Notes under the pieces: generated by a model
The model's database searches: none
The model's input: only the letters and a program-made list of their open reading frames with translations
What the model was told of the DNA's origin: nothing
NCBI GenBank assembly: GCA_028293225.1
Contig: JAQGPE010000775.1
Span: 1 to 5,193, forward strand
Source: Akkermansiaceae bacterium
GTDB taxonomy: Bacteria; Verrucomicrobiota; Verrucomicrobiia; Verrucomicrobiales; Akkermansiaceae
Direction: 5' to 3'
DNA: 5,193 nt
Program-made: the position numbers and the translations under genes
Part shown: positions 1-5,193 of the stretch, piece by piece
Position numbering within the stretch: position 1 is the stretch's first letter
Layout: every line of letters begins with the position of its first letter

Positions 1-231
1 GTCCGGCACGCCCAGGCAGGTGTGCATCAGGTCTTCCGGGCAGGTGGCCGTGTATTCGGGTGAGTAGCAGAGTTCCAGGAAGACGTCATTTCCCGGCAGG
101 CCCAGGAAGGCCAGCTTGTTGCCCTGCGGGGAGTCGCGGCGGTCGTCTTCGGTGTAGCCGAGTTTCTTGTAGAAATCGATCGACTGGTCGATGTCCTTCA
201 CGCGGATGCGGGTGTGGAGAAACTTGATCAT
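1..231 (-). CDS. VOC-family protein, glyoxalase I (lactoylglutathione lyase)-like, partial
   Basis: This is the N-terminal 77 codons of a vicinal-oxygen-chelate (VOC) fold protein; the rest lies beyond the left edge. The start, read on the minus strand, is the ATG at 231-229. The opening, with His6 followed by R-x-R-V-K-D-I-D-Q-S-I-D-F-Y-K-K-L-G-Y, matches the first beta-alpha unit of glyoxalase I. Later come F-L-E-L with Glu53 and D-L-M-H-T with His70. These fit by position three of the four metal ligands of E. coli GloA (His5, Glu56, His74); the fourth (Glu122) would be outside the window. The family isomerises the methylglyoxal-glutathione hemithioacetal to S-lactoylglutathione in the cytosol. 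Other VOC enzymes share this fold, so the substrate is not settled. No clear Shine-Dalgarno site precedes the start. The gene is transcribed divergently from the stress-protein gene to its right. Confidence 0.82.
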   Translation of the reverse strand, partial: MIKFLHTRIRVKDIDQSIDFYKKLGYTEDDRRDSPQGNKLAFLGLPGNDVFLELCYSPEYTATCPEDLMHTCLGVPD

Positions 232-293
232 GACGGGGCGATCATGGACCCGGATCGGCGGGCTGTCATCCCCGGAGGGCGGGTGGGTTTGCA

Positions 294-307
294 AAATGCC
301 TGCATTT
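294..307. promoter_or_regulatory. Perfect 14-bp palindrome, possible operator
   Basis: AAATGC-CT-GCATTT is an exact inverted repeat with 6-bp arms and a 2-bp spacer, centred about 58 bp upstream of the stress-protein start and about 70 bp upstream of the VOC start. Its size and place between divergent genes suit a dimeric repressor or activator. No regulator is identified, and a match this short could arise by chance. Confidence 0.3.
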
Positions 308-348
308 CCTGCCATCCAGTGGCGCGCGGCGGTTTCCCGTGCTAACAG

Positions 349-353
349 AAGGG
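349..353 (+). promoter_or_regulatory. Ribosome-binding site fixing the stress-protein start
   Basis: AAGGG lies 5 nt before the ATG at 359. The open frame extends upstream to 191, but that extension overlaps the VOC gene's 5' end and does not look like protein of this family. The Shine-Dalgarno match and the family-typical N-terminus both select 359. Confidence 0.75.
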
Positions 354-358
354 TAGCC

Positions 359-811
359 ATGAAAACCATTGTCGCCGCCGTCGATTTCTCAGATTCCACC
401 GCTGGAGTGATTTCCGCCGCCTCGAACCTGGCAAAGGTGTTCGGAGCGTCCCTGCACATCGTCCATATCATTGAGGCGGAGCCGACTTACACTGCCTATG
501 GCTTCACTCCGGACGAATTTCCCGCCATCCAGGTCTTCCAGGAAGAGGTGCGGAAGCGGGCGAATCTCCGCCTCGACGAGCTGCTGGGCACGGTCACGAG
601 TGACGTTCCGGATGCGACCATCCACCTGATCGACGGCAATCCGCTTCATGGCCTGCTGGACTATGCGAAGCAGGTCGGCGCGGATTTGATCGCCGTCGGC
701 GCGCACAGCCACAATGCGGTCTCGTCGCTGCTGCTGGGCAGCATTGCCGAGGCCCTCGTGCGGAAAGCCGAGCTGCCGACGCTTGTCATCCCGGCGCCTC
801 ACAAGGAGTGA
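359..811 (+). CDS. Universal stress protein (UspA family)
   Basis: The product is a 150-residue single-domain Usp protein, a normal family length, and is probably a cytosolic dimer. It opens with the typical first strand (M-K-T-I-V-A-A-V-D-F-S) with Asp9 in the usual nucleotide-contact position. A second strand at about 32-38 (L-H-I-V-H-I-I) follows, and then the C-terminal glycine loop: Gly114, Gly127-Ser128, and the closing L-P-T-L-V-I strand at 139-144. The ATP-binding form is G-x2-G-x9-G(S/T). Here the second glycine is Ser117, so nucleotide binding may be altered. Usp proteins modulate survival under stress by binding ATP or partner proteins; the specific role here is unknown. The start at 359 is chosen over upstream in-frame codons from the ribosome-binding site and the family N-terminus. 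The gene is first in a run of four plus-strand genes, with 38 bp to the permease gene. Confidence 0.9.
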   Translation: MKTIVAAVDFSDSTAGVISAASNLAKVFGASLHIVHIIEAEPTYTAYGFTPDEFPAIQVFQEEVRKRANLRLDELLGTVTSDVPDATIHLIDGNPLHGLLDYAKQVGADLIAVGAHSHNAVSSLLLGSIAEALVRKAELPTLVIPAPHKE

Positions 812-851
812 GCCTTGCGGGATGCGCCTTCCGCCGCTAGGCAAGGCGCAT
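812..851 (+). promoter_or_regulatory. Hairpin over the permease ribosome-binding site, with two alternative pairings
   Basis: ATGCGCCTT (822-830) pairs perfectly with AAGGCGCAT (843-851). The helix can continue past a 2-nt bulge with GCC (833-835) and GGC (840-842), closed by a GCTA tetraloop. The 3' arm contains the likely Shine-Dalgarno AAGG (843-846) and the first two bases of the permease ATG (850-852). A competing partner, GCCTTGC (812-818), is exactly complementary to GCAAGGC (841-847). There is no trailing T-run, so it does not look like an intrinsic terminator. A role in coupling translation to the stress-protein gene, whose stop is at 809-811, is inferred. Confidence 0.45.
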
Positions 852-2478
852 GGCTCGCCGCTCCTTCAGTCTCATGCTCGCCTGGCGCTATCTCAACCCG
901 CGCCGGGCAATGCTTTCCGCGGTGACGATCATCTCCGTCACCGGTGTCCTGCTGGGGGTGTGGATCCTGGTGGTGGTGATGTCCGTGTTCAATGGCCTGG
1001 AGGAGCAGGTGCAGAAACGCCTCTTGGGCTACACCCCCCACATCCGCCTCAGCTACCACGGCGTGGAACCGCCGCCCGATTGGCGGGAAATTTCGAAATC
1101 GATCGCCGGCCACCCGGGAGTGAAATCCACCGGAGCCTATCTCCAGGATTTCGCCCTGGTCGACGTGACGAACAGCGGCCGGGCGCCAAGTCAGGCCACC
1201 TTTCGGGCGATCGACACGACCGATCCGGATCAGGTGAAAGGGATCGAGGATATCCTGAAAGATTCCCGTGCGAAGTATCCGGATTCCAGCGCGGACATGG
1301 GGCTGGATAAGAAGGTGATCATCTCGTCATTCGTGGCAAACCCGCTGGGCGTGGGAATCGGCGACAAGATCCGCCTCTATTCCGCACGCAATTTCAACCA
1401 GGTCAAATCCGCCTTCGAAATCTCCGATCAGCCGGTGGTCCGCGATCGCTACAAGGAGCAACTCGCCATCGTCAAAGGGGTGCTATCCTCCCATTTTGAG
1501 AAGAGCGGAGATGATCTGATCCTGATACCTGACGAGTCGTACTTCAAGCTGGTCGATTTCTCGGAAATCATCATGCACGAGCGGGATTCGATCCGTGAGG
1601 AGGAGCTTTCGCTGCTGGATCAGGTTCTGATCCTCCTGGAACAGGCCGACCGGGCTCCGGAGGGCCGGGTCGTGGCTGCCGCCACTCCCGGCGAGGCTTT
1701 GGAAATCCTCAAGCAACTCGACACCACCGACCGGGATCAGATGGATGCGAAGATCACCAAGCGCATCCGGGAGTTGGTGCTGCCGCAGGAAGCCGAGGTG
1801 ATCGGAATCTATCAGCCGGGACAGATGGCGGTGATGCCGGACATTTTCATGCCGCTGCCGCTGGCGCAGCAGCTTTCCGGACTGAATGACGGCGTGCAGG
1901 CCATTGCCGTGTGGCTCGACGACCCCTACAGCTATCAGCGGGTCTCGCGGGAGCTGATGGCCAAGCTGCCGGAAGACTGGGTGGCGACGAGCTGGTACGA
2001 TGACTTTGGTAATTTCGCCCGCCTGATCAACCAGCAGCGAGTCATGATGTATATCGTGCTTTCGATGATCATCGTGATCTCTGCTTTCTCGATGATGGCG
2101 GTGATGTTCACCGTGACCATCCAGAAGCGGCGCGAGATCGGGGTGATGAAAGCGCTGGGCGCGGCGCCCGGGCAGATTGTGCGCGTGTTCCTTCACCAGG
2201 GGATCATCCTGGGAGCGGTGGGGGCCGTGCTGGGGGTGGGGCTGGGCCTGCTCACTCTTCATCTGAGGGGAAATCTCCAGGATTTTCTGCGGGCGGCATT
2301 CAACTTCGATCCATTCCCCGGGGACTTCAATGGCTTCGATGTGCTGCCGGCCTTGATTGTGCCGAAGGAAGTCGTTCTGATCGCGGTGTCCTCATTCATC
2401 CTCTGCTCGCTGGCCGCCATGGTCCCGGCGATTTTCGCCTCGCGCAGTGATGCGGCGAAGTCGCTGCGAAATCTCTAA
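850..2478 (+). CDS. lolC: LolC/LolE-family lipoprotein-releasing ABC permease (FtsX-like)
   Basis: This 542-residue inner-membrane permease has LolC/E architecture. It has a short cytosolic start containing A-W-R-Y-L-N-P-R-R, a first membrane helix at about 22-45, the family signature V-M-S-V-F-N-G-L-E at about 43-51, a large periplasmic domain, and three C-terminal helices at about 400-422, 451-471 and 508-530. K-R-R-E-I-G-V-M-K-A-L-G-A after helix 2 is the FtsX-family cytosolic coupling segment. The A-S-R-S-D-A-A-K-S-L-R end replaces the usual A-A-R-x-x-P-x-x-A-L-R. With the ATPase LolD, the family extracts lipoproteins from the inner membrane and hands them to LolA. No LolD is present in this window, and whether this is LolC, LolE or a single LolF-type subunit cannot be told. 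At 542 residues it is well above the usual 400-415, because of extra sequence at about 186-311. The ATG at 850 has AAGG 3 nt upstream, buried in a hairpin; Met9 is an alternative start without a binding site. Confidence 0.88.
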   Translation: MARRSFSLMLAWRYLNPRRAMLSAVTIISVTGVLLGVWILVVVMSVFNGLEEQVQKRLLGYTPHIRLSYHGVEPPPDWREISKSIAGHPGVKSTGAYLQDFALVDVTNSGRAPSQATFRAIDTTDPDQVKGIEDILKDSRAKYPDSSADMGLDKKVIISSFVANPLGVGIGDKIRLYSARNFNQVKSAFEISDQPVVRDRYKEQLAIVKGVLSSHFEKSGDDLILIPDESYFKLVDFSEIIMHERDSIREEELSLLDQVLILLEQADRAPEGRVVAAATPGEALEILKQLDTTDRDQMDAKITKRIRELVLPQEAEVIGIYQPGQMAVMPDIFMPLPLAQQLSGLNDGVQAIAVWLDDPYSYQRVSRELMAKLPEDWVATSWYDDFGNFARLINQQRVMMYIVLSMIIVISAFSMMAVMFTVTIQKRREIGVMKALGAAPGQIVRVFLHQGIILGAVGAVLGVGLGLLTLHLRGNLQDFLRAAFNFDPFPGDFNGFDVLPALIVPKEVVLIAVSSFILCSLAAMVPAIFASRSDAAKSLRNL

Positions 2479-2545
2479 CTCGCGTCGAAAGGCGTCGCCC
2501 TTTTGTAGTCGCGGAATACGCGTAAATCCACTGAGATGACGCCGC
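2479..2545. other. Intergenic spacer between permease and YqiJ-like gene
   Basis: These 67 bp hold a direct repeat of GCGTCG (2482-2487 and 2492-2497), a weak hairpin CGAAAGG/CCTTTTG (2486-2492 with 2499-2505, one G-T pair) and a small CGCG/CGCG inverted repeat (2510-2513 with 2519-2522). Neither hairpin is followed by a T-run, so I do not call a terminator. I see no clear promoter. Whether the downstream pair is co-transcribed with the permease or has its own promoter is open. Confidence 0.4.
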
Positions 2546-3298
2546 GTGAAGGAAATCTGGGATCTGGCAATTAGCCCGGCGATGCTGCCGCTGACCATCC
2601 TGTTGGTCCCGGTGGGTATCTACTGGCTGCTGAGTGTGATTGGAGCAGCCGGCCATGGGGTTTTCCATGGTCACGGCGGCCACGGTGGACATGTCGGTGG
2701 TCATCACCACGACATCGGCGGGCACCACCACGGCGGTGCCCACGGACATCAGGGTCATGCACCCGGTCACGGGGGGCACGGCCACGGCAGCCACGGAAAT
2801 GACGATGGTCACGACAGCCCGATTTCCGATTTCCTGCATGGCGCGCTGCGCATCCTGAATGCCCAGGAGGTGCCGGTCATGATCGTGCTCTCCGTCCTGG
2901 TGATCTTCCTCTGGGGCGGCGCGATGATCGGGAACCTGTGGTTTCATCCCAACCCCGACGGATGGGGCGGTACGCTCATCAGCCTAGGCTCGCTGGCCAC
3001 TTCCATCGTCGCCACGCGTCTCATTCTCATCCCCGTAAAGCCCCTGTTCAGAATGATGCAGACGGACGTGGAGGAGGAGACCCCGATCACGGGGCGCTCC
3101 GGCTATGTCCGCACTGCGTTCGTCACCGAGAGTGACGGTCAGGTTGTCGTCGAAAACCGCGGTTCCCCGATCATCGTCGGAGCCCGCACGGTCCACGGAG
3201 CGGAACCGATTTCCCGCAATACCACCGTTCTCATTGTCGGTCGCGATGCCGAGTCCGGTCTCTACGTTGTTCGCCTTTCTAACGAAACCTCCCACTAA
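2546..3298 (+). CDS. yqiJ: YqiJ-like membrane protein with C-terminal OB-fold (NfeD-type) and His-rich loop
   Basis: The product is 250 residues. It starts at GTG 2546, the only start upstream of the first membrane segment, because an in-frame TGA lies at 2537-2539; no good Shine-Dalgarno site is visible. Order: membrane helix 1 (about 14-34), a His/Gly-rich loop (37-89), helix 2 (about 109-128), a short loop, helix 3 (about 143-164), then a soluble beta-rich domain (about 182-246: G-R-S-G-Y-V-R-T...V-V-V-E-N-R-G...V-L-I-V-G) of the OB-fold type found in NfeD/YqiJ proteins. The flotillin gene begins 8 bp downstream, the hallmark NfeD-flotillin pairing (yqiJ-yqiK in E. coli, yuaF-floT in B. 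subtilis), so the product probably works with that flotillin in membrane organisation. Positive charges after helix 3 suggest the OB domain and the His-rich loop are cytosolic. The family call rests on topology, C-terminal pattern and context. E. coli YqiJ (about 209 residues) lacks such a His-rich loop. Confidence 0.82.
   Translation: MKEIWDLAISPAMLPLTILLVPVGIYWLLSVIGAAGHGVFHGHGGHGGHVGGHHHDIGGHHHGGAHGHQGHAPGHGGHGHGSHGNDDGHDSPISDFLHGALRILNAQEVPVMIVLSVLVIFLWGGAMIGNLWFHPNPDGWGGTLISLGSLATSIVATRLILIPVKPLFRMMQTDVEEETPITGRSGYVRTAFVTESDGQVVVENRGSPIIVGARTVHGAEPISRNTTVLIVGRDAESGLYVVRLSNETSH
2654..2812 (+). repeat. Low-complexity His/Gly-coding repeat inside the YqiJ-like gene
   Basis: Codons 37-89 encode 19 His and 21 Gly in 53 residues, including two HHH triplets (53-55 and 60-62) and many H-G-x and G-G-H units. 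At DNA level it is an imperfect array of GGC/GGT and CAC/CAT codons. Gly and His codons vary between copies, so the stretch is not a freshly expanded identical microsatellite. The protein segment is likely disordered and able to bind divalent transition metals; the metal and purpose are unknown. Confidence 0.85.
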
Positions 3299-3306
3299 TT
3301 CGACTT

Positions 3307-5193
3307 ATGCCTGCCATTCTTGCTGTCAGTGAGTTTACCCTCATTATTTCGCTGATTATCGGTGCCATTATCATCGTGCTCGTTGCCGGTGCGGTGCTGT
3401 TCTCGATGTTCTATCGCAAGGCCCACCGCGGTCAGGCGCTGATCAAATCCGGCTTCCGCGGCACCAAGGTCAGCTTCAACGGCATGACCGTCTATCCCGT
3501 GTTGGAACGCATGGAAGTCATGGACATTTCCCTGAAGCGCGTGGAGATCGACCGTGTCGGAAAAAACGGCCTGATCTGTAAGGACAACATCCGCGCCGAC
3601 ATCCGCGTGGCCTTCTTCGTCCGCGTCAATCAGACGGAAGAAGACGTGCTGAGCGTGGCCCAGTCGGTCGGTTGCGATCGAGCCTCCAGTGTGAACGAGA
3701 TCCGCGACCTGTTCGACCCGAAGTTCTCCGAAGCCCTGAAGACCGTCGGCAAGCGCTTCGATTTCACCGAGCTATATGAACAGCGGGAAACCTTCCGCGA
3801 CGAGATCATCAAGATCATCGGCACCAACCTCAACGGCTTCGTGCTGGATGACGCCGCCATCGACTACCTGGAGCAGACGCCGATCGAACTTCTCGATCCG
3901 GAGAACATTCTCGATGCCCAGGGTATCAAGAAAATCACCGAGCTGACCGCGGTGGAAGCGAAGCTTTCCAACCACATCATGCGCGACAAGGAGAAGGTCA
4001 TCAAGCAGCAAGACGTGGAAACCCGCGAGGCTGTGCTTGAGCTGGAGCGCCAGCTGTCCGAGACCGAGTCGAAGCAGAAGCGCGAAGTCGAAAGCGTCCG
4101 GGCTCGCGAGGAAGCGGAGACCGCCAAGGTGCGTGAAGAAGAGCGCCTGAAAGCCGAGCGCGCCCGCATTGCCGCCGACGAAGAAATTCAAGTCGCGACC
4201 CAGAACAAGGACCGCCAGGTGCTCGTCGCCCAGCGCAACAAGGAGCGCACCGACGGCGTCGAGATCGAACGCGTCAAGCGCGATCAGGAACTGGAATCGA
4301 TCGAGCGCGAGCGGGTCACCCAGCTCAAATCCATCGAGAAGGAAAAGGCCATCGAAGTGGAGAAGAAGGCGATCCAGGACGTGATCAAGGAACGCGTCGC
4401 AGTCGAGAAGCTGGTCGTGGTCGAGCAGGAACGCATCAAGGACACCGAGGCCTTTGCCGGCGCGGACCGTCAGAAGCAGGTCAAGGTCACCTTGGCCGAG
4501 GCCACCGCGCAGGAGGAAATGATTCGCAAGGTCAAGGAAGCCCAGGGCTCGCAGGAGGCTGCCAAGCTCCGCGCCGATCAGGATCTCTATGAGCGTGTGA
4601 AATCGGCCGAAGCCTCGCGGAAATCCGCCGAGTTGAAGGCCGAGGAAATCGTCATCTCCGCTGAAGCTGAGCAGAACGCCAGCGAGAAGCTTTCGATCGG
4701 CAAGAAGCTGCTGGCCGAAGCCACTGCGAAGGAATCCGCCGCCACCGGCATGGGCGAAGCCGAGGTCATGGTCGCCAAGGCCGAGGCCACGAGACAGCAG
4801 GGCACCGCCGAGGCTGACGTGAACCGCCTGAAGTTCGAAGCCGAAGCGGAAGGCATTAACAAGAAGGCCGAAGCGATGAAGCTCTTCGAAAACGCCGGTC
4901 AGGCGCACGAGGAATTCAAGCTGCGCCTCGAAAAGGAAAAGGTCGTCGAGCTGGCCGGAATCAATGTGGATCGCGAGATCGCCGAGGCTCAGGCCCGCGT
5001 GATGGGCGAGGCCATGAAGTCGGCCAAGATCGAGATCATCGGCGGCGAAGGCAAGTTCTTCGAACAGATCGCCGGTTCCATTTCCCGCGGCAAAGCGGTG
5101 GACCGCATGGTCTCGAACAGCGAGGTGTTGACCGACGTGAAGGAGACCTTCTTCAACGGCGATCCGGAGTATTTCAAAGCGCAACTGCGGGAG
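3307..5193 (+). CDS. yqiK: Flotillin family protein (YqiK-like), 3' end beyond window
   Basis: An uninterrupted frame of 629 codons runs from ATG 3307 to the right edge with no stop. Residues about 9-34 form one membrane helix, followed by F-Y-R-K-A-H-R-G-Q-A, placing the rest in the cytosol. The SPFH domain covers about 40-200, with blocks resembling E. coli YqiK: R-A-D-I-R-V-A-F-F-V-R-V (about 96-107) and L-D-P-E-N-I-L-D-A-Q-G (about 196-206). A long Glu/Lys/Arg coiled coil follows (about 205-440), then Ala-Glu repeats typical of flotillins (about 430-535). The C-terminal segment has I-I-G-G-E-G-K-F-F and G-K-A-V-D-R-M-V (about 577-604). Flotillins oligomerise on the inner membrane and scaffold microdomains. 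At over 629 residues it exceeds E. coli YqiK (about 553). The start lies 8 bp after the YqiJ-like stop without a Shine-Dalgarno site, suggesting translational coupling; the next Met (34) would delete the membrane helix. Confidence 0.92.
   Translation, partial: MPAILAVSEFTLIISLIIGAIIIVLVAGAVLFSMFYRKAHRGQALIKSGFRGTKVSFNGMTVYPVLERMEVMDISLKRVEIDRVGKNGLICKDNIRADIRVAFFVRVNQTEEDVLSVAQSVGCDRASSVNEIRDLFDPKFSEALKTVGKRFDFTELYEQRETFRDEIIKIIGTNLNGFVLDDAAIDYLEQTPIELLDPENILDAQGIKKITELTAVEAKLSNHIMRDKEKVIKQQDVETREAVLELERQLSETESKQKREVESVRAREEAETAKVREEERLKAERARIAADEEIQVATQNKDRQVLVAQRNKERTDGVEIERVKRDQELESIERERVTQLKSIEKEKAIEVEKKAIQDVIKERVAVEKLVVVEQERIKDTEAFAGADRQKQVKVTLAEATAQEEMIRKVKEAQGSQEAAKLRADQDLYERVKSAEASRKSAELKAEEIVISAEAEQNASEKLSIGKKLLAEATAKESAATGMGEAEVMVAKAEATRQQGTAEADVNRLKFEAEAEGINKKAEAMKLFENAGQAHEEFKLRLEKEKVVELAGINVDREIAEAQARVMGEAMKSAKIEIIGGEGKFFEQIAGSISRGKAVDRMVSNSEVLTDVKETFFNGDPEYFKAQLRE

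Larger units (their letters stand above)
232..358. other. Divergent intergenic region
   Basis: These 127 bp separate the minus-strand VOC gene from the plus-strand stress-protein gene and should hold the promoters of both. I see no convincing sigma70 -35/-10 pair on either strand. The clearest structure is a perfect palindrome at 294-307. The right end carries a purine-rich ribosome-binding site for the stress-protein gene. Confidence 0.6.

Noticed and set aside
228..245. Five-codon minus-strand mini-frame (ATG at 245) whose TGA overlaps the VOC start
   Set aside because: It has no ribosome-binding site, and a frame this short is expected by chance; it might be a leader but nothing supports that.
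191..358. Upstream extension of the stress-protein frame
   Set aside because: It overlaps the 5' end of the divergent VOC gene, encodes no Usp-like sequence, and a good ribosome-binding site with the standard N-terminus sits at 359.
714..1310. Alternative plus-strand frame of 198 codons across the stress-protein/permease junction
   Set aside because: It overlaps two genes with clear homology in other frames, and its Arg/Pro/Gly-rich composition is typical of an out-of-frame reading in GC-rich DNA.
1483..2262. Minus-strand open frame of 259 codons within the permease gene
   Set aside because: It is antisense to a well-supported LolC/E gene, is His/Asp/Arg-rich as mirrored GC-rich codons give, and has no recognisable domain.
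2486..2506. Possible intrinsic terminator after the permease gene
   Set aside because: The stem is only 7 bp with a G-T pair, and the T-run is part of the stem rather than following it.
2536..2574. ATG-initiated 12-codon frame overlapping the GTG start of the YqiJ-like gene
   Set aside because: It ends after 12 codons in another frame and has no binding site; the GTG frame alone continues into the membrane protein.
2654..2812. CRISPR array or tandem-repeat locus
   Set aside because: The repetition is codon-level Gly/His low complexity in an intact frame, without constant repeats and unique spacers.
3772..5184. Open frame of 470 codons on the minus strand, Leu/Phe/Gly/His-rich
   Set aside because: It lies wholly antisense to the flotillin coiled coil. 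GAG, AAG and GCC codons read backwards as CTC, CTT and GGC, which give a stop-free Leu- and Gly-rich frame. It shows no recognisable domain, whereas the plus strand has clear SPFH and flotillin homology.

Overview
The window looks like chromosomal DNA from a GC-rich Gram-negative bacterium (roughly 60% GC by eye). It carries a LolC/LolE-type lipoprotein-release permease, which implies an outer membrane, and a YqiJ/YqiK-type NfeD-flotillin pair. The gene styles and weak or absent Shine-Dalgarno sites in front of two genes suggest the Verrucomicrobiota (Luteolibacter/Haloferula-like). That placement is an impression, not shown by any marker gene here. I see no mobile element, CRISPR array, tRNA or rRNA.

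Layout. Positions 1-231 (minus strand) hold the N-terminal half of a glyoxalase I-like VOC protein that runs off the left edge. A 127-bp divergent intergenic region (232-358) contains a perfect 14-bp palindrome. Four plus-strand genes follow with gaps of 38, 67 and 8 bp: a universal stress protein (359-811), a LolC/E-family permease (850-2478), a YqiJ-like membrane protein with a C-terminal OB-fold domain (2546-3298), and a YqiK-like flotillin (3307-5193) that is still open at the right edge. The flotillin is the largest coding region. It is easy to miss because its stop lies outside the window and because a long open frame runs antisense to it.

How the genes may work together. The last two genes form the conserved NfeD-flotillin partnership, in which a small membrane protein with an OB-fold is made with an SPFH/coiled-coil scaffold that organises membrane microdomains. 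The permease would extract lipoproteins from the inner membrane with a LolD ATPase encoded elsewhere. The stress protein and the divergent detoxification-type enzyme suggest, by inference only, an envelope or stress theme.

The most unusual points are: a 53-residue stretch with 19 His and 21 Gly in the loop between membrane segments 1 and 2 of the YqiJ-like protein; an extra block of about 125 residues in the periplasmic domain of the permease; and a strong hairpin over the permease ribosome-binding site and start codon, with two competing upstream pairing partners.
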